DNA of 64,000 nucleotides from Orobanche coerulescens (GCA_033398695.1 CM065803.1:45003501-45067500); one strand, 5' to 3'. Numbered from the stretch's first letter, positions 10,934 to 23,026 are shown. Numbers and translations: made by a program. Notes: a model not told the origin generated them from the letters alone.

Positions 10934-12031
10934 TGTTGTATCGAGATTTATCCACCTCGACAGGCGATCGAGTGCAAAGCCGAGCGACCGAATCCACAAC
11001 TAATCTTGATACGGCGAACGCACCTAAACGGAGATGACAGTCCACCTTCGAGCATCTGGCGATCGACTCTCTAGGCGGTCGCCTTTGGTATCCAGCGACC
11101 ATCTCGGATGCCCGATCTAAGACGATCGTCCTATGCCCCGAATGAGGCCTTCGTTCGTCAAAGTCCACGAGGACTGGATCTCAAAGCAGCTCCCATGTGC
11201 AGATCCGCGACAGGCGCCGCATTTCATGGATCGTTGACCACATCCTGTCACCACCCTATCACCTACCGATAAACCCGCCGAAAGGTACAAGGTGGGACCG
11301 CCCGTGACAGCGACTCAGACGCGTACAGGCTTCTCATTGGACCGCGCAGCTGGCTGCTAGGAACTCCTGCGGACTTTAAGGGGACCAACCCATGTGATAA
11401 AATACGATCGACCGCTTATTATAATACAGCAAAGGCGATCGCCCGGCATGTCCCAGTCCTATAAATAGAGAACACCCAGCAACAGTTAAAATGTTCGCAA
11501 TTCATTGCAATCAGTTGAAAAATCATTCCGAAAAGCATACAAACATACTTATTCTCAGGCTCCCGGATTCCTCACCGGAATCTACTTCAGGATTTCTCTC
11601 TCAGCACCTTTCAACCAGAAGACGGTCGGCAGAGGCCAGAAGTCTCCACAGATCAGATTCACAAGCCTCGGAGCTCAAATCCATAGCAACTACACGCCGT
11701 GAGAGACTGTCGATTTCTCACGTCCGCCTCAGTTCATCAACGTTGTTACAAGAACTCACAGAGCATCACATCTGGTTCTTCCGGCAATCTACACGCTCAC
11801 TAGCTAAGATAACTAGAATCGTTACACTCATTGTAATAGTATTCTAACATTAATACTTGTATCCCTAAATATTCGTATTAATAACATCTCGCGAGAGTAT
11901 TCAAGCCCGGGACTAACAACCCCGGCAAATCTTGTGCTATTTACTTTCTCTACGGAAGTGCTCTCGCACTTTGTTTGCTATTCATCCATTCCAGCAATAT
12001 CTATCTCCGGATAATATTTTCGGTAGCAACA
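10934..12031 (+). repeat. 3' LTR of Tat-like element
   Basis: It starts TGTTGTA and ends GCAACA, and is 1098 bp like its partner. It is followed by CATCA, which matches the five bases before the 5' LTR. The TATA box is at 11460-11470. Confidence 0.9.
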
Positions 12032-12036
12032 CATCA
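12032..12036. repeat. Target site duplication CATCA (right copy)
   Basis: It matches 3710-3714 exactly. This places the insertion of the Tat-like element inside the Tekay-like LTR. Confidence 0.9.
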
Positions 12037-13067
12037 CATGCCCGACTAAAAATTCCACACATCCCCACCCGGCCACGCAATATGAACCCAAAAGGTCATA
12101 TGGACAAGAAATGACCATGAAGAATAATAATGAATAACAATCCGACAAGGTCAAGAATGACTCACCGAGATGAAATGACAGTGAAATGAATGATAGCTCG
12201 ATGAAATGATTGGAACCGTCGTTCCTGTGAATGAAGTGATTAATTGACAATTACAAGTCTCAATACGGTTAATACATTATGAATGAATTATGATTATGAA
12301 TGAACAACAACGAAAGGAATGAATATCCTTTTAACCGAGTAAGAAATAACTTACACAACACCGGTGAAGAATATCCTTTCTCGAACAACATCCTAAAAAG
12401 GATGTTGGTCGCTCGAACAACCTTGAATGACAATTACCAACAATGCTCAATATACGAATCAAACACGATTATAACCGACTCAAACGTCGATACAACAATA
12501 TCCAAACTCATTTAGGCATTCTAGCGAACACTTAGCAAACACACAACCTTCGATAATATCTAATCCTGAATATATCGAAACCAACTCCAAAATGAGTATT
12601 TCAAACCGACAAAACAACTTCAATGATATCAATAAACTTATAGGAACCCACAATTCGAGTTAACGACAACATCTAATCGAAAACCCCCAAAAATAACAAA
12701 GTCAACCCCAAAGTGTTCTTGATTCAACCCCAATATTTATGAAATCCGAAATATACGATAATAAATCCGTAGGAATACATTTATCCAAGGTAGATAATCC
12801 ATATCTAACATATTCCAACAACAATCCAAGCTCACACGAAGAAATCGGAAGGAAAATGCCCAAAGTCCGAAATTATAGATCCAAGAGATTATTACCTTGA
12901 TTTGATGTGACGGGGATGATGAAATGATGATTAATCCGAATGATAAGCTTGAAGATGATGATTTGGGGATTCAGCTCGAAGAAAACTCTCCAAATCGCCT
13001 GGAATCGCCCAAAACCGCCGAAGGAGTGAAGTGGGATGATGAAATGACGAAATGGACTGCACTGTCC

Positions 13068-13080
13068 AATATATAGAAAA
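13068..13080 (-). promoter_or_regulatory. TATA box in Tekay-like LTR
   Basis: The minus strand reads TTTTCTATATATT directly downstream of the palindrome array. Its position in the LTR fits the U3/R boundary. This is inferred from sequence only. Confidence 0.5.
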
Positions 13081-13086
13081 TCCCAG

Positions 13087-13656
13087 TTAGCATGCGCTAG
13101 ATCCTATGCATAGCGTGTGCTAACGGGTGTAGTGGGTAGTCCAGTACCCTCTGTTCGCAATGGTAGCAAGCGCTACATACCTCTTGTAGCGTGCGCTACA
13201 ACCATGTACTTAGCGTGCGTTAACACAAAATGTTAGCGTGCGCTAACGAATTATCTGATGCCCAGTACTGGAGTCCAGAACCTCCTGTTCTCTAATCTGA
13301 TCATGGTAGCGAGCGCTACACACAAGATTCAGCGTGCGCTACTGACACCGATTAGGGTATGTTAATATCTACTCGCAGCGTGCGCTAGGAATCATTCCTA
13401 ATCAGTCCAGTAGCCACTGGACTCTGCCTGATCCGTCCTTAGCGCGCGCTACACCGACTGCATAGCGTGCGCTACTCCGAACTACTAGCGCGCTCTACTT
13501 ACCATTCGTAGTGTGCGCTACTTACAACCCAACTGCAGTCCAGTGCCTTCTGGACTGCCTGCTTGAAACATACTAGCGTGCGCTAGTGTTGAGAGGTAGC
13601 GTGCACTACCTGAACTCAATTAGCGCGCGCTAAAGAGAGTTCATAGCGTGCGCTAC
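13087..13656. repeat. Array of about 17 TAGCGTGCGCTA-type palindromes
   Basis: Variants of a 12-base near-palindrome (TAGCGTGCGCTA, TAGCGCGCGCTA, TAGCATGCGCTA and others) recur about every 25-45 bases over roughly 570 bases, separated by unrelated spacers. The array lies in U3, immediately upstream of the TATA box in the minus-strand sense. Confidence 0.9.
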
Positions 13657-13885
13657 TCCTCACACACAGCCCACTATGAAGATGACAATGATGATAAACA
13701 CGACACGATTCTCCAACTAGATTGATGATGAATGACGATTGATACACGATACAATTACTCTGAACGGTGAATACAATGATTGAATATGAGTGACAAATGA
13801 TCATTAATGAGTGAAAATTACTAAGTGACCATTACTGAACGATAATTACTGAATGATAATGACTAAATTACAACCGGGTATTACA

Positions 13886-16637
13886 GAATCAGTAATGCTT
13901 AGGCACTTGGTTAAATTGATTATTGATATGATCTGAGGATTGTGGAATCATTTTGTGGTTTTGAGTTCGTGTTTGATTGGTTTGGGTTGTTTGGATTTGT
14001 ATTTAATCGGGATATTATAGAACCATTATGTTTGTTGATCGGTTATTGATTGTTATTTGTGATCATCGAGTTACGGCTTATATTGTGGATATGAGTTCGT
14101 ATTAGTTGAGTTGGATTATTTGGTTTTATGTATATGATCGAGGTTTCGTTGACCCGTTGAATTTATTGGTTGGGTATGCCGGTTATTGATTTTATCGAAT
14201 GTGTGTTAATCGGTTATTGCAATAGGTTGATATGTTTTGATCGTGGTTTATGACCGTTGTGTTGCGGTTGAAGTTGGAGAGTTCGTAGATTGCTTTTGGT
14301 CGGGGCTGAGGAGCCCATAGACGAAGGCAATGGATTTGATAACGGCTTCGTGGTATCGGTATCGAGGCAAGTTTATACTTGTTCAGTTTATAATATTTGA
14401 TGAATGGTTTCATTTTCATTTCATTTATAATTCATATAGCAATGTTATTAGAAATGTAAATTGTCGGGATGATGGTTTGTATATCGTGCTCTAGTTTAGA
14501 TTAAATCATAATGTGTATGATTTAATTATGTTCAAGGAAGACGTGAGTTATCTTTCGTCAAGGATATAAAATATCGGATATCGAGGATAGTTATCGTGTC
14601 GATATTGATGTCGGGACGGTGGTTTGTTGGTATAAATGGACTATATCTATTTCGGGATTATTTGTATAACTGTGTGTTCGTTCATGGATGTTGGTTCGTG
14701 GAAAGGATGTCTCCGGCTTTGAGGTAATTTATGTATTGTTCAGTTATGAGATAATTATTATGTTGAGTTGTTGTATATGTTGTACGTTGAGGCTTCGTGT
14801 ATTGAGATTCATATTGGTTGTTCGTTGAGGGATGTCGATCCCAGAACTGTTGTCTGAGATTGTTGATCGTATGGATTATCCTTTGGGGATTATGATCCCA
14901 GGATTGTTATTTTGAATATGGATTGGTCGTGTCGACTTTTCACTGTCAGTCTGTTGTTGTTCACTTCGGTGAGTCTCGTGATCCTTATTGGATATGTGTT
15001 TCTTTGAGTTTCGTTGTCATGTTGCATCATGACATATCTGGAGTCATATCTGCGTTCCGATCGAATATTGTGTAGGATTTTTAGCCGGGCACATATATAG
15101 TCATACGTGAATATTTTTCGTGAAGGGTTGTGCATACGAGACGTAGTTCGTTGAGGCTAATTAGGTATATTATCCCACGTATATCCTGGATTCCGTATAC
15201 GGGGTGGACATGTGCACTGACACATATTCGGATCGGGTGTACTATGACGTCCATCTTTGAGCCATACCGTTTGGTCGTTCATAGTTCCATGTATGATTGA
15301 ATATGTTCGACGGTTTGCGACTGGTTGTTCATACACCCGAGGGGTATGTTTCGACAGTCGGGGTTATTTCTTTGAGATCCATTATTGTTGATCAGTTAGA
15401 GTTTACCTTGTTGATGGTATTCTCGGTTATTGTTGTCCTTTGTTGAGCATTTGGAGTCTACCTTGTTGAGGGTATTCTCGATTATTGTTGATCTTTATTG
15501 ATCATGTTTGGAGTTTACCATGTTGAGGGTATTCTCAGTTATTGTTGATCCTTTGTCGATCGTACTGGAATTTATCATGTTGATGATATTTTCGGTTGTA
15601 CTTTGACCTTGGGTTGGTCGTATTGGAGCTCATCATATCGATGATATTCTCGATTGAATTATTGGTTGACCATTGTTATTGATATTATGAGTATTCGGAC
15701 TGTACGTCGATGTTCGGGATTTGTTATCATTATCATGTGGTAGTTGATCTACATATATGTTGTGTATTATTGGTTTATCCATGTTGAGATTTGATTGTGT
15801 AATCCGACGGACAGGATTTGGCACAGATTGGATTACTCCGTACTTATGAGTTTTGATGATGTTTTGAGGATTATTGGTATTTTTGGAATACAGTACAGAT
15901 AATTGTTGTTGAGTTCATTTCGTCATTTGAGAATGCGAAATATGGATTATGGTAAGGATTTATTTTTTATGAATTGTTATGGATTGGTAAGGTTATGACG
16001 GTAAGATTACTTTTGGTAGTATTCTTACTATATTATTACATTGGTATGTAATTATTTATGTTGATGTGATCGATATCATTGTTGAGTATTGTGGCTGACC
16101 CCGTCGTGGGATTTATTTTTAGGTACTCGGAGATCGAGCTAGTAGCGATCGTGAAGGGGTGAGCTTCCCGGGTGATACTGGTTGTGGCATGTTTTTGAGT
16201 ATTTAGTATTTATTTCTGGTTGTTTTATTTCTGCTGCAAATGTGTATTTTGAACTGTGTTTTATCCGCTGCGTGTGTATTTTAAAATAGCTTTCCGGTAT
16301 TTTTACCAGCGTGTGTATTTTAAATGGCCTTTTGACATTTTGCGAACTTGGGTTATTTCGTTAAGCCCCTTTTTCCTAAACTATTTTATCGGTATGTATA
16401 AGTGGCAGCTTAACGTACATTTTGAACTGTCGAGATTTAGCATTTCGCCTTGTATTTTCAAATGGTATTTTATGACGGTATTTGGTATTTTGTAAATGGC
16501 TTTTGTGAGTTTTTGAAATATTACCGTCATCGGCCTTTTGGCGTTTTTAAACGTTTTTGAAATGGTTTTTAGCCTGGTGGGTTCCGGCGCGGGACCCACG
16601 GTGCTGTAATATCCCGGATGGTTTTGGGGGTGTTACA
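13886..16637 (+). repeat. LTR fragment (R/U5 side) of a Tekay-like element, plus orientation
   Basis: It ends ...GGGGGTGTTACA at 16637, preceded by the GGGACCCACGGTGCTGTAATATCC block. Stretches such as 14270-14450 are related to the reverse complement of the LTR at 53392-57258. Its U3 side is missing at 13885, where the Tekay-like element begins, so it is best read as the target into which that element inserted. Neither a gene nor an RNA is visible. It contains a minisatellite (15399-15660). Confidence 0.7.
15399..15660 (+). repeat. Minisatellite, five copies of about 57 bp
   Basis: Units begin near 15399, 15453, 15511, 15568 and 15625 with GAGTTTACCTTGTTGA-like sequence followed by GGTATTCTCGGTTATTGTTG. 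The copies become less alike toward the right. Confidence 0.8.
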
Positions 16638-17096
16638 TTTGGTGCGCAAAATTTTTGCTGTGGCCAGATTTATTTTCATTTGCAATTCGACATCCATGAG
16701 GGAGTTGATTATTGTTCAACTATGGAGTGATTATTGGCAAATTGTTGATATTTCAAGTGCCAATTTCGCGAGGGGCAGTACATTTGGTTTTCATGCCAAT
16801 AAGTGTTTTCGCTTACACACAGAGTGTGATGCATACAGTGTCGTTTTGATCTCATAAAATAGCTATTATTTTTATATTAGATCATAATAGTAATTTTTTT
16901 TTGGTGATTTGCCAAAAATTCCGTTCTCCAACAAACTCAAGGTTTACGTACTGCAGATATTTTTGATTCAAGTTTCGTGAGGCGTTGTTTACTTATGTTT
17001 TCCTTAGGGATGAGCACATAATCGACTCTCTTATACTGCTCGAGATAAGACTTACATAGATTTGTGGATAAATCTTTTCAAAGAGGGAGAGAATAG
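16638..17096 (+). other. Probable 3' internal remnant of a gypsy chromovirus
   Basis: The last 50 bases, ending AAAGAGGGAGAGAATAG at about 17096, resemble the end of pol and the polypurine tract seen in plant chromoviruses. The first 400 bases have only short frames and nothing I recognise. Confidence 0.35.
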
Positions 17097-17434
17097 TGGA
17101 GATAAGATTATATTTAATTATTTATTACGATTTAGATTATATATAATTTTAGGCTTAATTAGTTGTTATTGGTTCGGACTTCTAGGGCTTAGGCACCTAA
17201 CACCCTAGTTTATCTATTATAAATAGGAGTCTCGTGAATATTGTAAATGAGTTGAATTGAATAAAAAGATATTGGGCTTATCCTTTTTATCGTACTTTAT
17301 TTATGTTCTTACGGTATTCATCTTGAATCAATAGAATAATCATGTTAATCATGTTTTGTTTTTAATACTCCAGGTATTCTTATAATCAACGGACATTACA
17401 CTTTTATCGTGCTTCTAGCTGCATCATTATCACA
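17097..17434 (+). repeat. Probable short 3' LTR (chromovirus-like)
   Basis: This is an AT-rich segment starting TGGAGATAAG after a purine tract, with TATTATAAATAGGAG near 17216 and AATAAAA near 17260. Both ends are tentative and no partner LTR is in the window. Confidence 0.35.
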
Positions 17435-17441
17435 AGTTTAG

Positions 17442-20400
17442 TGTTATACCAAATTGGTATGACACCAAGCTCACTTTAATTCTATATTAGAGAAGAGACA
17501 TGAGCTGTAATAATTTAATATTTAATATGTTGTAATATTAATATGGTGGTACACCAAAATATACGTGTTGGGAAAAATAATGTTGTTTTGATAATTGCCA
17601 AACAAACAAAGCTAGATACAGCAAGCCCTGTGTCGAAAGCCGGTTGAAGTTGCAATCCTGTATCGAAGACCTTCTGATAGCGCCAGCATACAGCAAGCTC
17701 TCGCGCTACCAAGATACAGCAACAAAGTCTAAGTAAGCGCCAAGTATGGAAGTTGTCTCGAAACCTCAATACAGCACCCTTCCATACAGCGCCTGACTAT
17801 TCCAATATGGCTACAACACTAGTGGATACAGCATTCACATCGGAATAGGACTGAAGACCGTTTGAAAAGGAATCTTTAGTATTCACTAAAGTCAAATACC
17901 GTTTGATAAAGAGGTATTTAAATACTGAAAGGATAAAGTATTTAAATACTGAAGCTGTCAGAGATCTTCAAATCCCGCAATATCCGGATCCTGGTCTATT
18001 TAAGTTGTCACGGAATCTTGCTCAACGGATCTATCTCAACGGATATATTATTCAGAAGACTATATATATCTCAAAAATCAGACACCCAAAATTACCAAGT
18101 GAAGAAGCTATCATTATATACATCAGAGCAAAACATATCTCCAAAGCTTACTGCAATCAGATCTAAAGAGATATACAGTGCTCAACATCAAGAATAGTCA
18201 TCATCAGCTCAAGAAATTCATATTCAAAGCTGCTGTTCTTACCTGGTTACCTACCTTTTTACCTCTGTGTAAAAACTGAGCTCTGTGTGAACTCAACAAG
18301 TTATTCTGACCTGTGTGGGACGAATAAGGACGAAGCTTTGGAACTGTGTGAAGAAACTAGTCAAGAAGGAAGCTTTAACCAATCTGTGTGAACGGTTGAA
18401 AGCGACATTCTTTGTATCAATCTGTGTGAACGATACAAGGATAGGTTTGATTATAAATACATAGTTGTGTATGCAGTATTTATAATAAACATTTTACTCC
18501 TGTGTGGAGGACCAGTGGACGTAGAGAGGTTTACCTCGAACCACTTAAATACTGTGTTATTTACCTATCGCTGTTACTGTTTTCATAACTGTGATTTATA
18601 TAAATATCCACTGCAAAACCCCGTACGCACCAAGCTAACAGGAGAATAGACCGAGTTGCTGTATCGACAGCCAATTTACTATTTTAAGACTTCCGCTACG
18701 CACTCCAAATTAGAAAATCAATACAGTTTGTTGTTTAAACATACTGTATCCAGTATACTAGGGAGGGACCAACAATAAGTTACACCAAAACCACTATAAT
18801 TATATATACACTAAACTAATATATTAGAGATAAGTAATTAAGAATATTATTAATTAATAAATTAGGTTTTATTTTATATTTATGACTTGATATAAATAAT
18901 TAGAAGTCCAATCCATTAACAGTTTAATGAATGTGTGATCAATTAGAATTCAATTTAATAGAATAATGAGTAGTATATATAATTAATAATTAATATAACC
19001 ATTATAATTTAGCATATAATAGATTTTAATATTAATATGGTGTCACCAAAATAGTTGTGGCATTAAACCTAGTAGCATTATATATTAAAGATTATGAATT
19101 TCATTTTATCTAATAAAAGGCATTTGTTATTTTTCTATTTACTGTATGTCATTGACATTCCTGATTTGATAAATAAATAAAAATTATATCCATGCCATTG
19201 AGTAGAAACATTCCACTCCTTATGAGATAAGGAAGTTTTGAATCAAAAGTGTTTGGAACTTAATTGCTTAACTTGTCCGTAAGTTGTAAAACCTACCTGG
19301 ATATTAAATTTGGTAAAGACTTGGGTAACGTATGCCTAAGCATGTTCACTATTGGAAACATTCGCTATAAGTATGCTAATGAAACTAATATACTCGGATA
19401 CGACTCATGTCGATTAGTCACATGGTATTCACTCTAAGATAGTCCATGAATAAATCGTAAGGTTATGATCGGTATGCGTGAATCTTTGACTTGAGGATTC
19501 AGTAGAAGATGAGTTTGTGACATTAAGTTAATCATTAGAGCAATTGGGTACATTATACATGTTGGTAGGGGTTAACCTCGAAGTGCAGCTTAATGGGAAA
19601 ACAACAGTCATTAATGAATACCAAGATATGATTATTTCTCTTATAAGTGAGCAGGCGTGTGTCTTATGCGGTTAGTGGCAAATAAGATCAAAAGTCTTTG
19701 GCCAAAGCAAATGAGCTAGTTATATTGATAGCTCGGTGACCTTGATTTGCACTAACACTGCATAGGGTCGAGTTGAAGTAGAGTTTGACTTTACCTTGCC
19801 CCTAAAACTTGATTGGGACATCTGAATTAAGGGTTTATACGTATATGATATTCATAACATGAAAGGTTTAGAATGATCCTAATTATTCTATCTCAGTTGG
19901 GTTATAGTGTGACCGACGGATCTAAATAGGTGTTACTCACAATATTTGAATCCTATCATTGCTAATTGAGACGAACCTACGGAGTCGTGCAAAAGGATAT
20001 GTGTCTAATTTTAATGAACTAATTCTCTATAAGTGAATATTAGATAATTAATTTATTGGATAAATTTTCACGGTATGATAAATTAAATTAGATTACTGGG
20101 TGATTAATTTAATTTACTATGTCGGTCATTTTAATTAATTTATAAATTTTTGGAGGAGTTATTTATTGATTATATTTATTATTTATCTAATTAATTAATT
20201 GGATTAATTAATTTAAGCGGAATACTTCTATCCAGACCAGTTGAGTTTAGTGGGTAAGCTCATGGTGGGTATGGAGGATCCCAAAATCGGGCGGCCGATT
20301 TGGCTAAGGAGGGGGCGCTTTTGGGTCCTATTCTAGGACATGAAGCCCTAAGAAAACTAGTATAAATACTATCTTTCCTCCTCCATGAACTATAGTTTTG

Positions 20401-20766
20401 ATAATAATCTTCCAACCACCAAGAGAGAGAAAAAGAGAGTTAGCTCCCCTTTACTCAAGCTAGCCGCGGCTAAGTAGGTCCAAGCAGGAGGAGGATACTT
20501 TCGGGTGTTTCAATCAAACGCATGTGAAGTAAAGGCATCATGCTTTTGGTGATGAATCAATTCAAGCTTTCGAATCGAATGAAGAAGATCACCATCATCA
20601 TCTAGACACGTCGGTAGATCCCATTTTTTCAGTAAGGTAAAATTTCTCCATCCTCGTATTTTCTTTGCGTATATGATCGTTAATCGATCCCTAATAATTC
20701 GGATGGGCACATGGTTTATTTTGCAAATCCAATTTATGTTGCGTTTATTTTTGCCCGAATCCAACA
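17442..20766 (+). repeat. Copia-type LTR, interrupted by a solo LTR
   Basis: The right end is clear: ...CCGAATCCAACA at 20766, followed by a PBS-like TAGTATCGGAGC. AGTATAAATACTATC near 20360 is a plausible TATA region. The left end (TGTTATACC at 17442) is tentative. Without the inserted solo LTR (17566-18774) the length would be about 2.1 kb. GGTGTCACC-type short palindromes recur. The internal region of this element is not preserved downstream. Confidence 0.5.
17566..18774 (+). mobile_element. Solo LTR, 1209 bp
   Basis: It starts TGTTGGGAAA and ends GACCAACA, with terminal inverted TGTTGG/CCAACA. It is flanked by ATACG (17561-17565) and ATAAG (18775-18779), a 5-bp target duplication with one mismatch. 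The sequence on both sides belongs to one copia-like LTR, so this is a nested solo LTR left by recombination. Confidence 0.7.
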
Positions 20767-20767
20767 G

Positions 20768-20779
20768 TAGTATCGGAGC
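20768..20779 (+). other. PBS-like site after copia LTR
   Basis: TAGTATCGGAGC is close to the initiator-Met PBS TGGTATCAGAGC and starts two bases after the LTR end. Confidence 0.55.
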
Positions 20780-23026
20780 GAGGTTTAACACTCTCGTATA
20801 CAGGAGAAATGTGTGTTTTGAATGCATGATTTATATGGATTACGATTTAGAGTCATTATATTTATTTTAATTGTTCGTAGTATTTAATCTTTCCAATTTC
20901 TGTTTAAATGTGAATCTGATTTTTTTGCAAAGCATATCACTCAATAATAAATCCCTAACTACAACTTCATTTTATTTCTGAGTTATGTGCTATCTAAAAT
21001 TTAGGGTTCCAGCGCGAATTGGTTGGTTCAGAAACCTTGGCACGAAAATGAACAAAAAAGAATTAGAATTTCAATGTTACGGGTAGTATGTTTGAGTTAT
21101 GACTTTATATTTCTAAATGCATGAGCCTCCTTTTTATAGGACTCCGTGAATCTCCATCATATAGAGATTATCTGCCGTTAATGAACACGCTCGAGCGTCA
21201 TTCTTTTATTATTGTAACGTGTTGACTATTACATTGTTCACATACTTTCTTTTGATCATATTTTGTGATTTATACATATGAAAAAATATAGTCATGTGTG
21301 ATCTTGTTAGATTCATCTCGAAGTATACTTTCAAAATATCAACTTTTTATAATTTTTAAAAGTAAAGAATTGAAGATATTAATAATCAAACGTGTGCATT
21401 GACAAATGTGAAAGTACAGATGTTGCAGTTATAAGAGAACGGAGGTAAACATGATCTCATCACAATTTAATAAAATATATACTCAACCTGTTTAAGATTT
21501 TACAATCGCAGATTTTACATTTGCGGTTTAAGTAATTTGTAATCAAAATAGAAGACGATTGACCAAAAAAATCAAATTAAGCATTTGATGGAGGAGTAAA
21601 ATATATACTCAGGCTGCTTTGTATTCCTGTTCATGATCAACATATACTTCCAATCAACAATTTGATTGATTTTAACAAGATTAACAACAATGAACCGTAA
21701 ACAAATTTACTACACCAACAGTTTTACATTTATGATAAATTAAGTAATCTATCAATCAAACAAGTTCTTGGCAAATTTCTCTAAAAATGACAACTTTGAT
21801 TCGAATCAAGTTCATAGTTTAAACTAGAACTGGGTTCGATTATGACATTAGTTCGTCCATAAACAAGATTTGGAGCACGACCTCAATATATTCAAAAATT
21901 CTTAAACAAGATAGTGTTAAGATGGTGCTCCGAATATGTATGGAACTCTTACATTTTTAAATTTTTGTATGGTATTCTTAAATTATTATATGGATGATAT
22001 ATATATATATATATATGTACACACATAAGTAGAAATTACTTATATACTAAATAATTATTTTTTTGTTTTTTTATGGGTTTTGAAAATAGTTAACGATGAA
22101 TCCATTTATTTTAATGAACTCTAATTATGTTTATTTTCTATTCTCATAAATTAGATAGTTGGTACATGTAGAGTAATTAAACTTGTAAAATATTTTCTTA
22201 GTGATTTCGGTATGTCGAACTAAAATTCCAAGTAAGAATTAAGTACACAATATAAGTTTAATTATATAAAATCTTGTGTACTAATAAAAAATTTAATTTT
22301 CACAAATTGTTGGACATCAATAGGCCAAATTAGAATTCCTAACAAAATAAAAAATTATTCATTCGGCCAACTCCACAATTAACGAAATTACAATTTTGAG
22401 TATTTACATAGTCAATTCAACAATTTGTCAAACTAAATTGGTTGTGCAAAATAATTATACAGTGGGAAAATATGCATTGATTTTAAGTATTTACTTAGTT
22501 CGCCAACTAGTAGAATCACATTCATGACCAAGATGGGATAGAAAATATTGTATTTGTATGTTTCCTATTCATTGAAATTTGGCCGTTGAGATGTCTTCTG
22601 AAAGTGAATTCGTCGTTCTACTCTTGTTCATAACTTAGCAAATCGAAATAGTCCCAGGTGCGGCGAAGGATAAGGGGCAGACAGATCAAGAACAGCGACA
22701 ACTGTGTAGAAAAACAACCCCTTTATGATGTCCTTATGGATCAGGTTCTTGATAACATAGAGCCACAGGTTTCATCAGCTGAATAGCATGTGCATTCAGG
22801 TACTGAAGTCCTTAAGCAGCCTAAGAGTTTGCAAAAGAGCTCTAGAAAATGGAATGTGCATTGATTGCTATCTTCATTTTTCTCATTATTCTCTTTTGTT
22901 CTTGTCAATGTGCTCAAGCCATGGCACAACAAATATGTGCAGCAACACAAACTTGTAAATGTTCATAAATTTTCTTATATGATGATGAATGGAAAGTAAA
23001 ATTATTGGTAGACCCTATATTGATTA
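20780..23026. other. AT-rich intergenic DNA
   Basis: The first 300 bases may be leader of the preceding copia element. The rest is AT-rich with short open stretches only. I recognise no gene, RNA or intact element. The last few hundred bases are downstream of the GT47 gene and presumably contain its 3' UTR. Confidence 0.5.
21996..22016. repeat. (AT)n microsatellite
   Basis: A simple AT run of about 20 bases. Confidence 0.85.

Larger units (their letters stand above)
3715..12031 (+). mobile_element. Non-autonomous Tat-like Ty3/gypsy element with gag and antisense gene, no pol
   Basis: The element has two LTRs of exactly 1098 bp (3715-4812 and 10934-12031), a TGGCGC-type PBS, a gag gene, no protease, RT or integrase, a spliced antisense gene, and a G-rich polypurine tract. 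The 5-bp target duplication CATCA flanks it (3710-3714 and 12032-12036). The gag type, the PBS, and an extra antisense ORF between the pol position and the 3' LTR all point to the Tat lineage (Grande/Ogre-like relatives), where such extra ORFs are known. It is inserted in the LTR of the Tekay-like element. Confidence 0.85.
1..13885 (-). mobile_element. Tekay/Del-like Ty3/gypsy retrotransposon, 5' portion (interrupted)
   Basis: On the minus strand the order is 5' LTR (12032-13885 plus 3110-3714), PBS, gag, protease, reverse transcriptase. The element runs off the left edge, so integrase, any chromodomain and the 3' LTR are not visible. The lineage call rests on the initiator-Met PBS four bases inside the LTR, the RT sequence, and LTR termini of the TGTAATACCC / GTGTTACA type shared with the element at 53392-63435. 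A second retrotransposon (3715-12031) sits inside the 5' LTR. Nonsense codons and frame changes show that the copy is dead. Confidence 0.85.
12032..13885 (-). repeat. 5' LTR of Tekay-like element, outer (U3-side) part
   Basis: This continues the LTR interrupted at 3714. It ends in ...GGGTATTACA on the plus strand, that is TGTAATACCC as the LTR start on the minus strand. Together with 3110-3714 the LTR is about 2.46 kb. It carries a dense array of TAGCGTGCGCTA-like palindromes (13087-13656) just upstream of a TATA box. Short possible reading frames inside, such as one at 12300-12515, have no recognisable content. Confidence 0.75.

Noticed and set aside
12300..12515. 71-codon open frame
   Set aside because: It lies in the LTR of the Tekay-like element and is low in complexity.
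13087..13656. CRISPR-like look of short palindromic repeats with spacers
   Set aside because: Spacing is irregular, repeat copies vary, the context is a plant LTR, and no cas genes exist. The same applies to the 70-bp arrays at 38933 and 43173.
22741..22950. Cys-rich 69-codon open frame on the minus strand downstream of the GT47 gene
   Set aside because: There is no domain, signal peptide pattern or splice context that would support a gene.
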